Assembly: GCF_014066305.1 (NCBI RefSeq)
Contig: NW_023501036.1
Location: forward strand, 62,001 to 126,000
Reading direction: 5' to 3'
Length of the DNA: 64,000 nt
Origin: Letharia columbiana
Taxonomy: Eukaryota; Ascomycota; Lecanoromycetes; Lecanorales; Parmeliaceae
Shown piece by piece: positions 46,385 through 58,083 of this stretch. Under the pieces are notes generated by a model, which was given only the letters and a program-made list of their open reading frames with translations, searched no databases and was not told the DNA's origin. Position numbers and translations under genes: made by a program. Every line of letters starts with the position of its first letter. Within the stretch, counting starts at the first letter, position 1.

Positions 46385-46391
46385 GTATTTA

Positions 46392-46976
46392 CTTAGTTTT
46401 ATAAGAAAACGTATAATATTAGAAAATACGAAATTTTAAATTCGATAAGTTCGATCTAATACTTAAATATCTACTTCTTATTAAAATTCTATAATAACTT
46501 TATATAATAAGAATTAATAACTCTAATTCTTTCTTACTATTAAGACTTCTATATCGAGAAACTTAAATTATTATTTTTTAAATCTTATTAATTTATTAAC
46601 GCGTAAAAATTATATCTCTTTTATCTTATTATATTATTATAAAGATACTATAGTAAAAACTATTATAAAGTTCTTAATAAAGTAAATAATAGTAATCTTA
46701 GTAAGTCTAGCGTAAGAGATATAATAGTCTTCTCTTTAATAAAACTTTTATCTCTCTTTATATCTTAAAAAATATCTATATTAAAGATACTTATTATATT
46801 AAATCTATAGTCGATAACTATAATATCGTAATATTAGCTCTTATAATAGAGTCTAGTAATAAGCTATTTAAATAAGTAATAGTAATAGCTATGATAGTAA
46901 TAGCCAGCTATGTCGAATTTATCGAATTTAAAAATTCCGCATTTCCTAGTATTGTACGTTTTCTTATGAAACTAAG
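46392..46976. mobile_element. 585-bp deletion derivative of the TA-flanked TIR element
   Basis: TIRs of about 67 bp start CTTAGTTTTATAAGAAAACG and end as the reverse complement CTTATGAAACTAAG, flanked by TA (46390-46391, 46977-46978). The left part matches 26970 to about 27535 of the large element (for example AATAGTAATCTTAGTAAGTC) and the right part matches about 37508-37705 (for example AATAGCTATGATAGTA). It is therefore an internally deleted, MITE-like member of the same family, also RIP-mutated. Confidence 0.85.
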
Positions 46977-46978
46977 TA

Positions 46979-48173
46979 TCAGACTAGCAACTCGATTACA
47001 GCTCTGTGATGTCTTGGAAGAGAAAATGAAATCGGCCCATGTAGCGTTCTCGGTTCAAGTCTCGGTTGAAAAGTGACGGGGACCGTTGGCAGAGTCAGAG
47101 CTACGGTACGCCATGTCCATCTTGATGTGTATGTTAGGACGATATGATGCTCTGCTTAGTGACTAGTGTCCATAGGCAGTAGGACAGTGATTGCTCCAAA
47201 TGTTGATCCTCCCAATGGCATCGTTCGTTCTGCCGATCAGCGATTTCTCGTCTTTAGGAGCTCATGGCAGCAACTGATCACTTGGGCTGGCGGGTCTTTT
47301 GCATCATAACCTGCTGCTAAGAAGACATGTTCGTGCGTTCCAGAAGTGAGCTACTTGATAGAGCGAGGACACCAATCGATCTTTTTACTTAGTGGGATGT
47401 CGCTTGATCTATTGGTGTCCTCGCTCTATTAAGTAGCTCACTTCTGGAACGCACGAGAGTAAGTTGAACAACAAACATGTACCGATGGTGGTACTTGTAG
47501 ACTATGAGGCTAAAGGTCAAATAAAGTCCCAAACGCTCTTTGAATGACTTTATCAAAGATGAGGCGACTTGGTGCTGTTTTAGGTCCTTCTGCTTCCTAT
47601 TTCAAGCCCCCATCAAAACCGGGCGCAGAGCCTTGCATAACCCTCACAGCCATTGGAGTCGCTAAATCAATGCGGAAGACCCTGCAGTGAGAGGCCGGCC
47701 GACAGGACACCTTTTTACCCTATGAATTACCCATTAGGCTTTCTACAATTCGTACGGCGTACTTGTATCCCTTAACATCTGGAAACAGAACCAATACTGC
47801 TCGTACTAGGTAGTACATACGTCTACTCTATCGCGATCAAGCGACCTGATACAAATATAGGACTTTATTATGACCGGTGGATCTATCTGCGATTTTCGTA
47901 TGCCCTTGTGCAGCGGTTTAGGATGAATGCCATGTGTGACAGCCTACAAAAAAGCCGAGCATAGCCAAGCCACAATGCTGACCTCGTTCTCGGCCTCGCG
48001 ACATGAATAATACAACTGCTGCTCCCGCATATAAGCGCTGCGGAGTGCGGGAAGTGCATGGTGCTGCGTCCAATCAGAAATAACACTAAAGCCCGAGGCT
48101 GCGGCCATTCTTATCTCTACGATTGAACCCACATTATCCCGCCTTGCTAGCTTCCAAACATTCAACACGAAGC
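46979..48173. other. Intergenic region with hairpin
   Basis: About 1.2 kb without a recognisable gene. It contains the 50-bp-arm inverted repeat described separately. The remainder presumably includes the promoter of the ankyrin gene. Confidence 0.5.
47332..47455. repeat. Long inverted repeat / hairpin
   Basis: Arms 47332-47381 and 47406-47455 are reverse complements over 50 bp with two mismatches (left arm starts CGTGCGTTCCAGAAGTGAGC), with a 24-nt loop. Transcribed, it would fold into a long stem like a microRNA-like precursor. It could also be a palindromic MITE. Neither TA nor other obvious target duplication was found. Confidence 0.85.
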
Positions 48174-50114
48174 ATGCCCGTTCCATACGGATTCGGAGTC
48201 GGCGACTTCGTCGCTGTAGGAACCTTAGCATGGAGTGTCTATAAATCTTGTAGGTCCGAACCCTTTGTAGGCCGCCAGCCGACTGAACTGTGAGCAGGTA
48301 AAGCGGCCCCCGGCAGCTTTGATAACATCAGCACAGAGGTCTTGTCCTTGCACGCTGTGCTGAAAGAGAGCGAGGAGACACTTTTCACACATCCCTTGCC
48401 GCCTGCGAGGGCGGAGAGGTTCAAGGTGATCAAAGACGGATGCAATGCAGTCCTTGCAGACTTGCAGACCCTTGTGAATAAGTACGAAAGTCTGGGCACC
48501 AAGAGTAAGCAGACATGGGACCGAATGAAGTGGGGCAACGAAGACATAGCCGAGATCCGAGCTCGTCTTACCTCGAACATCACCATGTTGACCGCCTTCA
48601 TCAGTACCTCTCAGATCAGTGTTGAAACCAAGCTCGACAAGTTCATAGAAGAGTTTCGTCAAGGAAAGAGGGAGGCCTCAGTTGCCTCGCTCCAGACTGC
48701 GGACAGCCTCTCAGCCGACGACAGGGTGGTGTGGCGGACCATTCGCAAGGAGCTGGAAGATATTGGCATTAGCGTGGCTGCATTCGACGCGAATCGAGGT
48801 TTCATCTTCGATTGGTTCGTCCGCGCAGTAGAGACAGGGGCGTTCGAAGAACAAAACGAACACGGTATTGATGAGGAGAGCAGTTACAGCGACGAGAGAG
48901 AATCCTGGAGCAACCTCGAGCAGGTTCGTCGAGGCACGGGACGACAAATCGAGCGCGCCGAGTCTGAGTCTCTTGGAAGTATCAGCGAAGACCAACCGCT
49001 CGCCTTGGCACAGTCGTCGGGGTCTGCCCTTAACGCAAAACCCATTGTTCCAGGGCGTAAGATTAACCCTAAGGCGTCCGACCGGATCTTCGCCTCTGCG
49101 CGTACGCCGCCCAGAGATAGAACACACATTCCCCGTGTTGCAGCCCTCTTAGCAAGAATGTCACGTCCGAGACGACGACTCATCAAAGCTGTCGATATAG
49201 GAGATGTTTCTGAAGCGCTTAGGATTCTCAAGGATGAGGCTTTGTTCCACGTCCTCGACCTAGAAACACTAGATGAGGCGCTGTGGAGTGCTAGCCGTCT
49301 GATCGATGATTTTGATCCTTGCCCTTTGATTGCTGAGCTCATAGCCAGAGGAGGTTACGTCAACTATATAAGAAACGACATTCGTGGAGAAAGTCCTCTT
49401 TGCAACAGTGTTGAAAGCAACTCATTCAATGTCGTACAGCTCCTCGTCGAGAACGGGGCTGATGTTAACGATATAGAACTCCCAGAAAAACGTGGATCGG
49501 CCAAGTCTGCTCCTCGAGTAGCGTTGACCAAAAAAGTAGCCATCTTGCGGCTTCTGCTTTCTGCAGGTGCGAACGTCAATCAACAATACCGCGAGACCTC
49601 TAGTTACTTCCCCAGTGAGGTTACCCTCATTCAGGAAGCAGCATTACTGGGAGTGGTCCCAGTTATAGAGCTGCTACTCGAATTTGGTGCGGATATCGAC
49701 GCTGTTTCTCCAAGACATGGCACTGCACTCATGATTGCTCTCTCGGAATCAAATGAAGAAGCGGTACGGCTTTTGCTTGATAAAGGTGCAGATGCCAATT
49801 TTGGGAAGGCCTCAAACACAATGTACTATACAATCAACAAGCACTATTTAGTCAACAAGCACTATTTAGTATCGGACCAAGATCTCTACAGGAATCCAAT
49901 CGAAGCAGCAATATTTGGGTGTGGAGACTCCATGGTGCAATTTTTATTGAATCATGGCGCAGAGCCAGATGAGGGCACACTGAGGTACGCGCGGAAGGAT
50001 TTGAGAAATTTTTCGATAGATGAGGTCAAGCAAATCAAGCAACGGATGATTATCAATATGCTTGAAGATGCATTGCGTGCAAGCAGAGCCGTGCCAACTC
50101 TTCCCTCTTCGTAG
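48174..50114 (+). CDS. Ankyrin-repeat protein with STAND-type fungal N-terminal domain
   Basis: Spliced CDS join(48174..48249, 48298..50114), 630 residues; the 48-bp intron joins WSVYKSC to KAAPGSFDN. The first 200 or so residues (MPVPYGFGVGDFVAVGTLAW, then STEVLSLHAVLKE) match the helical N-terminal domain common in fungal STAND/NLR proteins (Helo-like). There is no NACHT or NB-ARC. The C-terminal part has about five ankyrin repeats (SPLCNSVESNSFNVVQLLVE; VIELLLEFGADIDAV; ALMIALSESNEEAVRLLLDKG; AAIFGCGDSMVQFLLNHGAE). It looks like an NLR-derived adaptor without the switch domain. An 18-bp tandem duplication (49836-49871) repeats NKHYLV. The frame is intact. Confidence 0.82.
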
Positions 50115-50843
50115 ACTGAAAGGGTCTTGGAAAACGAGTTCTCGAACTTGCTGGCCTCGCGGAAAGACGTCTGAGCCGTACAGAAGCTGTGTCGGGCGCT
50201 ATCGAGTGCAAATATGCCGGGTTATGCCTTAGTTGCGTCTTCAAGTACCATGGTCCAAGGGATCCGTGTCAGAGTAAAGAACAGAGATATAAAAAGAGGC
50301 CGAAGGCAACGAATAAGGGCCCCTTGACGCACTCTTAGGGAATACAACAGTATATTAAGAATTAGGGGTCGGACTCGGAATGAGCCTGAGCATGTGGTTC
50401 TAAGTCAGAACTCACTTTTTTGCCTTGGTATACCTTTGGAGATGGCACAACTTATAGATTCGATCGGTCGGCCAACTGAATAGTGGGAACCAACAGGGCA
50501 GAATATCCATATGGATGGTTAGAAAGCAAAGTCTACATCCCGTCTCCATCCTCATCATGTAGGCTACCTGTTCTTACCTCTTGCGCTTCTGTCCATACCT
50601 GCCATCCCGAATTACCTAAGCTAGTATCGCAACCTCCATTTGCATCTCACCACCCTATTGCACCGACTTGGTCGCCACATTACTCCACAAACCCATCTTG
50701 AACACATCGCTCTCCACAAACCACTCCTCAACTTTCATGACCACGGTCACGTTATCGTCACAAACACCGACGACATCCCCCACAACTCTGCGACTGGAAA
50801 ATGCCGAAGCTGACTCGAGGTGTCACGACAGGGCAACGATGCC
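50115..50843. other. Intergenic region
   Basis: About 0.7 kb. A plus-strand open frame near 50668-50865 is Thr/Ser-rich without recognisable domains and overlaps the probable start of the next gene in another frame. No repeat seen. Confidence 0.4.
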
Positions 50844-51835
50844 ATGGAGTTTGACCAGGAGGTAAAGGCACCAGCACAAGAGTCGAAGCCAATATTGCCC
50901 TCAAACTGTCAGAAGAAAAGTGCTAGGCGAGCAGCAGCCGTGGTACTTTGCAATGATACAGAGTCTGACTGCCAAAAGATAGCTAACACTTACGCAGGCT
51001 CTGCTCATGATAAAGATAGATTCAGACTGGATCAAGGAGACGAAGAGGATTTGTCGGAAGGACATAAAGCGATAGGCAAGTTTTTCAGAATTGAAGGAAC
51101 GGGTACGACTGCCCTCCAATCGTAAGATACTACCTACATCTAACCGCAAAAACATCGGCAACAAAAACCCCTTGGAGAGCTCGCACTCCCGGTAGAGCCA
51201 GACGCCGACACGGCCGTGATCCAACGTGGCAAGCATGACGTGGCGAGCCAGCAAGTAAGAAGCGGCAGAAGGCCAAGAAAAAGGCATGCAGCCTCCCCAA
51301 CCTTAGGATACCCACCATGGCTGGCCACTGATTGTGGAGAAAACAGCAGGCAGCCACCTTTAGAGCGTCAACTAGCCAGACTCTCGGAGAACCAAAGCAA
51401 GCGACTACCTCGAACGATCGACCCGGCCAAGTCGAGCGCCCAAAACTCTCCCCACGATCGCTCCCATACGTCTACACGGATCCCGAGCCACTCCTATGCG
51501 CGAACGAAGACAAGCTGCAACACGACTCCATGCGCAGAGAGCACTCATTGATCCTCAATGCGGCTCTTCCCTTGACCCCCGCCACGTCCTCGGAGCTTCC
51601 GATCCGCACCACCCGAGACACATCATTCGACCTCCCGATCCGCAACCACAGTGGTTGGTTACTCGAGCTCTTGGCGATGCAAGAGCAAGACCGCGTTCCA
51701 ACGTGGAGAACTTGGGTGGCGAATAGACCTGGTGACCTACACGTAGCTGAGGTGAAAGATCGGAGCCAGGCTAGGGAGAAGGGTGCAGCTTTGCCGAGAG
51801 GGCAATGTACACATCCAATCAGACCACTCCTGTAA
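50844..51835 (+). CDS. Hypothetical protein (predicted three-exon gene)
   Basis: Tentative CDS join(50844..51102, 51178..51254, 51350..51835), 273 residues. Introns of 75 bp (GTACGA donor, CTAAC branch-like site) and 95 bp (GTAAGA donor, CTGAT branch-like site) have matching phases and leave one open frame. The protein starts MEFDQEVKAPAQESKP, is basic and polar in the middle and ends with a more ordered part (SFDLPIRNHSGWLLELLAMQ; VPTWRTWVANRPGDLHVAEV). No family recognised. The consistent phases argue for a gene, but other splice choices are possible and it may be an orphan or non-coding. Confidence 0.4.
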
Positions 51836-52284
51836 AGCCACAGACCTCGGATCATTCTCTGGTGACAGTAGTTGTCAATAGATGTTGAGTTGAACGGTGC
51901 TGAAGGATGAGTAGTGATTAGAGCTGAACCATATAGAAGCCGCCGGTTGCTCAAAGACGCCTGTCGCCAAGCTTCATAGACATCGATTCATGCGGCGAGA
52001 CGGGAGTATCGGGCAGAAGCTTGCCCGTCGCCTCTTCTGCTTCTGTTCAAGAGCCTCTTTACTTTTGTTGATTTGTCAGGTTGAAGCGGCATTTAGATGA
52101 GAGATTGGGAGTTTCAGTGAGAAAGGTCGACGACTGCTCAGATAAACGCAAGAGTGAAGTACTATCCTAGGCCCCAGTCTGACCAGCTAATCCATTCGAG
52201 TGGAAAGAAAGTGAGAGACCTGCTCTTGATTTCTAGAATCCCTTGAAACCGACCAGTGCATGAATGACCTAATGAGCGTAGGTT
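51836..52284. other. Convergent intergenic region
   Basis: 449 bp between the 3' ends of the hypothetical and F-box-like genes. No gene or repeat seen. Confidence 0.4.
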
Positions 52285-53755
52285 TTATGACCAACGCCAG
52301 AACCTCTCCGACTCCTGGACTGCCCTCAGCGTCACACCCACCTTCTCGCACCTTTCCCTCAACGCCATCTCCCAGCCGCTTGGGCGGCGGTACCATGCCC
52401 CGATGATGAGGTTTCTGAGCTTTGGTAGCCGTAGCTCCTTTTGTTCTAAGAGGTTTTCGAGTAAGTCTGGAACATGAGCCGCCCCTCCGGCCCCAACGAG
52501 GCTTACTGTCTCAATGGAAGGGGGCAGCACATCAACCAAATGCCGGATGAAGTGTCCGTGGGTTTCGGGGTAGGAGATGTCGGCGGAGTTGGATTCTTGA
52601 CTGTCATCCGGAGTGTGTTCGACGTAAACGCGGCCGTCAAGGACGATCTCCTTCAAGACTTCAAAGTCCCGTAATGATCCATTGCGAGGGTCAATATCGC
52701 TCTCTTCATCATGCGGATCATAACGTCCAGTAAGAGATAGATACTCGAGGCTGTGTTTGGCGTGTTCGAGGAGAACTCCAAGGATCTTGTGGGGTTCCAT
52801 TCCAGAACCCTCAACGAGGTTTTCGTTGTGACTGTAAGTGAAACGTTTCAGTGCTCTGATTCCGGCCAGCAGCTCCGTTAGGTATTCGGCTATGACTGCG
52901 CTGTGTTGAAGAAGGATCTCAGTGACGTTGGAGGTGTGTGGTGGGAACTCCCATTGGCATTCAGCACTGTCGTAACCTTCCACGTAGTGCCCAAACATCG
53001 TCCGCATTGATGGGAGCGCAGCGTATGCCACTAAAGACCTGAAAATCCTCACCATCACCGATGTCATCAGACGAACCCAGAATGCGAACTTGGGACAGGT
53101 TCATAAGAGGCTTTCGTGTCCAGGGAGTCCGCTGCAGGTTCTGCTCGGAGATTGCGAGGATCGCGTGCTCCAGGGTACGAAAGTGCCATGTGGATTGGGC
53201 AAGACAGATTTCTTCCAGATTGGGCAAGAAAAAAAGCAAGAAAGCAAATGCTGAGTCTCTTTCTCCATTTCTGACATTGTCACACAAACGCCCCACGTCA
53301 AAACGCCTCTGATTTGAAACCCGTGACTGAGCGACCTTCTCTTCAATGTAACCCTGAATGACTGGCATGATTGTTTGGACAACCTCGTCATCTTCCATCT
53401 TCTGAATCTGATACTCTTCCACGTAATTATCGTCTTCTTCAGGGCTAAAATTGTCTGGATGACAAGGATGGTGGCAACACTCGATCATAAGAACTTTCGG
53501 ATACTCTCCGATCCTCCAATCCATACAGATATCCTGTATCAATCGCAACGGATGAGCGTTATGTGCATGGCGGTGGCAACCATGTAGTACAACGTCTTCA
53601 TAAGTCGTCTTCCGCTCCAGGTGGAGTGACACGGCGTCCCTGGCGACACGGTAGATGCGCAAGCGAGAAAGCGAGAAGTTGATGATGTCCTCAGGATGGA
53701 TCTGGTCGACGATCTTATCGAGGATCTCATTTGGGAGGTCGAGGAGCCTAGGCAT
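52285..53755 (-). CDS. F-box-like protein
   Basis: Tentative CDS complement(join(52285..53030, 53077..53755)), 474 residues. The start MPRLLDLPNEILDKIVDQ, then PEDIINFSLS, is an F-box-like helix set (substrate receptor of SCF ubiquitin ligases). The rest has leucine-rich segments typical of fungal F-box/LRR proteins (FLPNLEEICLAQSTW; LEYLSLTGRYD; LPPSIETVSLVG; LRNLIIGAWYRR). The join is uncertain: a 46-bp intron with a weak GTTCGT donor gives an open frame. Reading straight through, the two parts differ by one extra base near 53041-53048 (CAGG), so a frameshift is the alternative. Conserved residues around IGDGEDF lie in the disputed stretch. Confidence 0.65.
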
Positions 53756-54577
53756 TGTCTGCTGGGTCCTGCTGCGCTGTGCGTGGGTAAGAGTGTCGCG
53801 TGTAGGGACAAGGCCACCAGCGGCGTTCGTCACCAGTGGTGGTAAGTGGAAGTGTTTGGGGTGCTGTAGGAGTCAGGGGGATCGTTGTCTGGCTTGTAGC
53901 ACAAGGGAAGGCTTCAATTTGCATGTCAATTTAGCATCGAAGCGAAGTCAGAGCCGAGCGTGAGGCCATGTACCTTGAGCCAGAGTTGCTTTGATCCAGA
54001 TGGCGTGAGGCAGAAAATTATGCTGGCGAGAGTGATCAAATCTAAGAGTTATGGTTATGGTGCACAAATTTGGAGGGGGAGGATGGGGATGGAGCCGGGA
54101 GCGGAGTGTTGACCTGCATCCACTAGCGCGCTTCGCGTTTAACACTTTCCCCATAACACTTTTCCTTTAACACTTTCCTTTAACAATTTCCCTTAACACT
54201 TTACCCGTCTGGTTCAGCAGCTAGAGTCTTGTATTATTCGTTTGGATACTTTGCTTCCGAAGGTAAAGACATTCCAAACGAGCCCACAGTACTGCATTCC
54301 CTAAAGCTGCTCTGACAACTTCACAATCTGTAGGTTCCAGCATGAGTCCATTCGAACGTGTACTCAGGTAGAATTTTGCACGACAAGGCACTGACAAGGC
54401 ACTATCAAGATGGGTTTCCAACCAACATGTTCTCATGTTGCGGTATAGAATGCAATTTTCAATTCTGAATCGGTGTATTATGCAACGGATCCAGGATTCA
54501 ATCTCTCATCCAATGCACAAAAGCCTTTCCACTCGGCCTAGTTTCCAAGCCTCCACTTCATACCGGCCGCCACATGC
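53756..54577. other. Intergenic region with short repeats
   Basis: About 0.8 kb between the F-box-like start and the TDP1 3' end. It contains the TTAACACTTTCC-type repeat array. No supported gene. Confidence 0.5.
54136..54206 (+). repeat. Degenerate 13-15-bp tandem repeat (TTTAACACTTTCC)
   Basis: Five imperfect units such as TTTAACACTTTCC, ATAACACTTTTCC and TTTAACAATTTCCC. It superficially resembles telomere repeats (CCCTAA) but does not match the motif. Confidence 0.75.
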
Positions 54578-56505
54578 TTACTGCTCCGTAAAATACCAAG
54601 GCTTCTTATCGCCGTATGCGTCCCCAGGGACCTGCATTGGGACCGGGACGATGCCCTCAAACTCTTTCAGATCACCATGGTCGCTACTAGACACACTCAG
54701 ACGCGCTGGCAGAACCACCCCACATTCCCAATTGCGACAATTGAGCTTGGGCTCTTTTGTTGCCCGATCCTTGAAAAGCTTGCCCCACGCGCTCTCCGAA
54801 CAATTGGCTGACCCGATGTACGCCCAGGACTTGGATGGGTCGTCTTCCGACCGTACCAAAAGTAGCTAATGGTGTTAGCACAATCTCACAGCGAATAGAA
54901 GGGCATTCGAACCATACCTTGTTATGCATAAGCATACCAGGCCGTACACTCTTGCAGTCCCGTAGGATTTCCCGCGGGAAACTCGGCGATTTGTACCATT
55001 TGGACTGGAAGCAAATAGTACCTGCTGAGCCCGCGGTTGAATTCTTAACGGTGTCGTGAGTAGGGTAGTAGACCTGAAAATCCTGTCTTAGACGGGACCG
55101 TAATCGCTCGCGTACACTGTCATTTGCTTGTATATCCTCATGCGCCGTCTTTTTCTTCCTAGATGTAACGGGTGGGTTTCGCCAACTGTACTCTGTAAGA
55201 CCGTCATCACCCTGAGCAGCAAGGTAGAGCATCGCTAAGAAGTCGTCATTGAGTGACCCGACCGAAGAAGTGACGAATCCAATGTGGAGGGGCTTGTCCG
55301 TTGCAAGGCCCAGTTCCTGCACAGCGCGACCCAGTCCACAATAACCCGTACGCTGCCACAAATCTCCAGAATGCGTACCTCCAATATTATGAACGAATGC
55401 GACATCTTTGGTTAACGTGAAGTCGAAACTGTACATGCTGTCGATGATGCTCTGCTCAAGACCCATAGCTTCCAAAAAGTAGATCAGTTCCTTGCCGAAG
55501 AATGTCATGTCCTCTGCTTTGGTACATTGACCTTTAGGCAGACGTGGCATATCGACGATGAAGACCATATTCTCCATCTGCGTGGATTTTAGAGTCAGCT
55601 TGGGCTCAACAAGGCAATGATCTGAGACGGGTATGGGCTGTCAGAAAAGGCCTTCTACTCCTTCAGTAGGTGCAAACCGACCGGCTCTCGAAATGGAATA
55701 CACGTACAATGCCGGTTTCACCCCAATCGTACGAGACCAAATTAGCGGTTGGAACCGCCACTCTTAGGTGATGAGGATGAGAAAGCAGCATAAGCTTCGA
55801 ATGCATGCAACTGATCTGGCCCTCCATGGGTGGAAAACAAAGCCGTAGATTTAACATTGCTGCGGTTTCACGCCGGTACTGCTGCTGAGTCGCCTGATCC
55901 TTAGCCTGCATTACAAGCGTAATGTGAGTACTTCTCGTATTGATTTTTGCCAGGAGCCAGTCTATGTCCCACTGGAAGGAACTCAGAACGGCCAGATTAA
56001 GTTCATCTTTTTGTAGAACTTCTTCAAGTTTGATGTCATCGCCTTTGCGTTCATGGCCGAACGCCCAGGTCTTCTTGACTGTTCCTGCAAGAAACACAGG
56101 ACCCTTGCCGTTAGAGGCGGACGAGGCTCGAGATGCTGGGGCAGCCTGATGTGCTGTTGCCGTTGCCTCTCTTGCCGATACCGATCCTATAAGACGGCCA
56201 CTTGCCCCTGTTCTACGGGGTGGTGGAGGTGATATTGACGGCGCTTTTCTCTTCCTACCCAACCGCTCCTGTTCCATTCGCTTACGGTCTAGGCCCGATA
56301 GATCTAGTCCGGCTCTTATATCTGGACACTCTTTGATCACGTCTGCACGGCTAGCTGTCCTTGTGGGCCTTGTCTCTGTTTCGCTGTCGCTGTCGAGACT
56401 GATAGCTTCACGTGCTGTTTCTCCTGCGCCGCCGGTGGTTGGATCCTGAAGGGATAATGCTATGGCTCGCTTCAGGTCCTCATCATCATCATCGGAGGAT
56501 GCCAT
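54578..56505 (-). CDS. TDP1: Tyrosyl-DNA phosphodiesterase 1
   Basis: Spliced CDS complement(join(54578..54865, 54918..55577, 55708..56505)), 581 residues; introns of 52 and 130 bp at codon boundaries. TDP1 removes topoisomerase-I peptides from DNA 3' ends in the nucleus (phospholipase-D superfamily). The N-terminus DDEDLKRAIALSLQD is a ubiquitin-interacting motif, followed by a disordered basic/Ser region. First HxK motif: HSKLMLL (His235, Lys237), with WGETGIMENMVFIVDMPRL spanning intron 2. Second: MHNKLLLVR (His484, Lys486), followed by AWAYIGSANCSESAWG. GSLNDDFLAMLYLAA and NCRNWECGVVLP also match the family. The ATG at 56505 is chosen because an upstream in-frame part lacks an ATG. The gene is intact. 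Confidence 0.94.
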
Positions 56506-57189
56506 GATGATATGCAAAAGCGCGATCAAGATTGGTGTGATATCCTTCGTGCCTTGAAAAGGTCTCGTGGATGTTGAGTCATTATTTACTAACCGATTAC
56601 GTAAGATAAAGGATGACTTTTGATTGGTGCACCAGTACTAGAGGGAGGTCTGTATGCCGAGGTTTCGCCGTGATAGGCGACCTTGCAATCGACTTACCCA
56701 GACTTCAAACTCCAAAAGATAGAGGCAGAGACTCTTAGCTACTTGAGTTCTTCTTTTGAAACATTCAACGCAGGTTCTGTGACGATAATTGGAAGCAAAT
56801 GCAGAAGATCTTCAATGTTATTAGCCCGGTCACAATAAGCGAGGCTTAGTGTTCAGACTTCTGTCTGTAACCTGAGCCAAAATTTCCCCGACAGACTACT
56901 TCTCCTACTTTCTTCACCTGCTATCTCATGAAACAAGTCGATACCCCAAGCACTTGGACATGAATGTTATGCTACATCTGTCCTGAGGAAGTAATCCTCA
57001 ACGAGATTGTGAGCATCAAGTTCATCTACATCTCTTTTGGTCATCTAGCTAAGCACTGACCCTCCCCCACAGTCATCCGTCAACAAGAAAGGCCCGGTCA
57101 AGACCAGCTCCCACTCAATCTCACAATCTTCCGCCGCCATTCTAAACCCTCGATTTGGCCGTATCAATCTTGTCTCTCCCACCTCTACA
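56506..57189. promoter_or_regulatory. Divergent intergenic region
   Basis: 684 bp between TDP1 and the broken paralogue. No recognisable gene or repeat. Confidence 0.4.
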
Positions 57190-58083
57190 ATGGCTACGAG
57201 TCTAGAGAATTTCGATGACTGCGTTCCAAATGACAAAGCCAGCTTCTACAAGCTTTCTCGAGAAGTCCGCGACGAAGTCTACCGTTACCTTTTTCAAAGG
57301 TACATATATCATCGCTGTACCGCCCAGTCTGACTCCCGCAGCCAGGTTCACCGCTACCGGCGGTGTAGGATACGATCCCGATGGCGTCGACTTCAGCATC
57401 CTTCGAGTCTCGAAAACTCTCAGCCAAGAACCGATCGGGGTGTTGTACGCAGAAAGCATCTTCGAGTTCTACCTCAACTTTTCTGAAGACGGACCGTGTA
57501 CACAATACGCCATAAAAGTCACTGGTCGCATGATGAAGCTCAAGTACCATATGTTTGGCCTCGGCGCCCCCTTCCAGAGCCCATTCGACCTTTCGCGCCT
57601 GTCGCGACCCTACTTGGAGAACATGAAAGATATCTGCGACAGTACCATCGACCATTTCACCAGCACGGACATCACGCGCCACTCTATGCAGATCATACTC
57701 CGTGTGACCAGGGAGCTCGACGACACGCTATCGAGTCCACTGTTCCTCGCCATGAATAGGCTTGAAGGGTTCCGAACAGTGAGAGTTGAACTCCGTTCGT
57801 CTTTACCAATTTTCGAGAGAAAGGACCCCCAGCACGCAAGCGACCACTTGAACGAGGGATTACAGTCGGTCGAGGCACATCTTGAACCTTCATGGGACCT
57901 GCTACCCTAGGATACTTTGCCGGTCCTGGCGACTTCGATTATCATAGCTACCTCACATTCCACCCGCACCAGCACCTGATCAACAAGCTGGGGAGGGAGG
58001 CGAAGTGGGAGGGAAGCGAAGTGGAAGGGAGGAGGTATCTAGAAGATGGCGCTGGAACTTCCCCAGCAGCAGACGAAGTTTGA
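57190..58083 (+). pseudogene. Frameshifted paralogue of the 60328 gene (PRELRDEIYRYL-type protein)
   Basis: Two breaks relative to the intact paralogue. After SREVRDEVYRYLFQ the frame shifts by one extra A in CAAAGG (57296-57298; the paralogue has CAAGGG), continuing as GTYIIAVPPSLTPAARF. Near the end, TGGGACC (57894-57896) lacks one G compared with TGGGGACC in the paralogue, so GPATLGYFAGPG and TFHPHQHLINKL are out of frame. Conserved words shared by both: RVSKTLSQE / QVSKAISEE, LYAESIF / LYSESIF, RFRTV / GFRTV. Both breaks are in mononucleotide runs, so sequencing error is possible. Confidence 0.75.

Noticed and set aside
47040..47085. tRNA-like B-box (GGTTCAAGTCTC)
   Set aside because: No matching A-box or cloverleaf could be formed upstream.
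47332..47455. CRISPR-like or palindromic repeat
   Set aside because: A single inverted repeat without spacer array in a eukaryote; reported as a hairpin instead.
54136..54206. Telomere-like repeats (CCCTTAACA-type)
   Set aside because: Units are TTTAACACTTTCC-like and degenerate; they do not match the fungal TTAGGG/CCCTAA telomere repeat.
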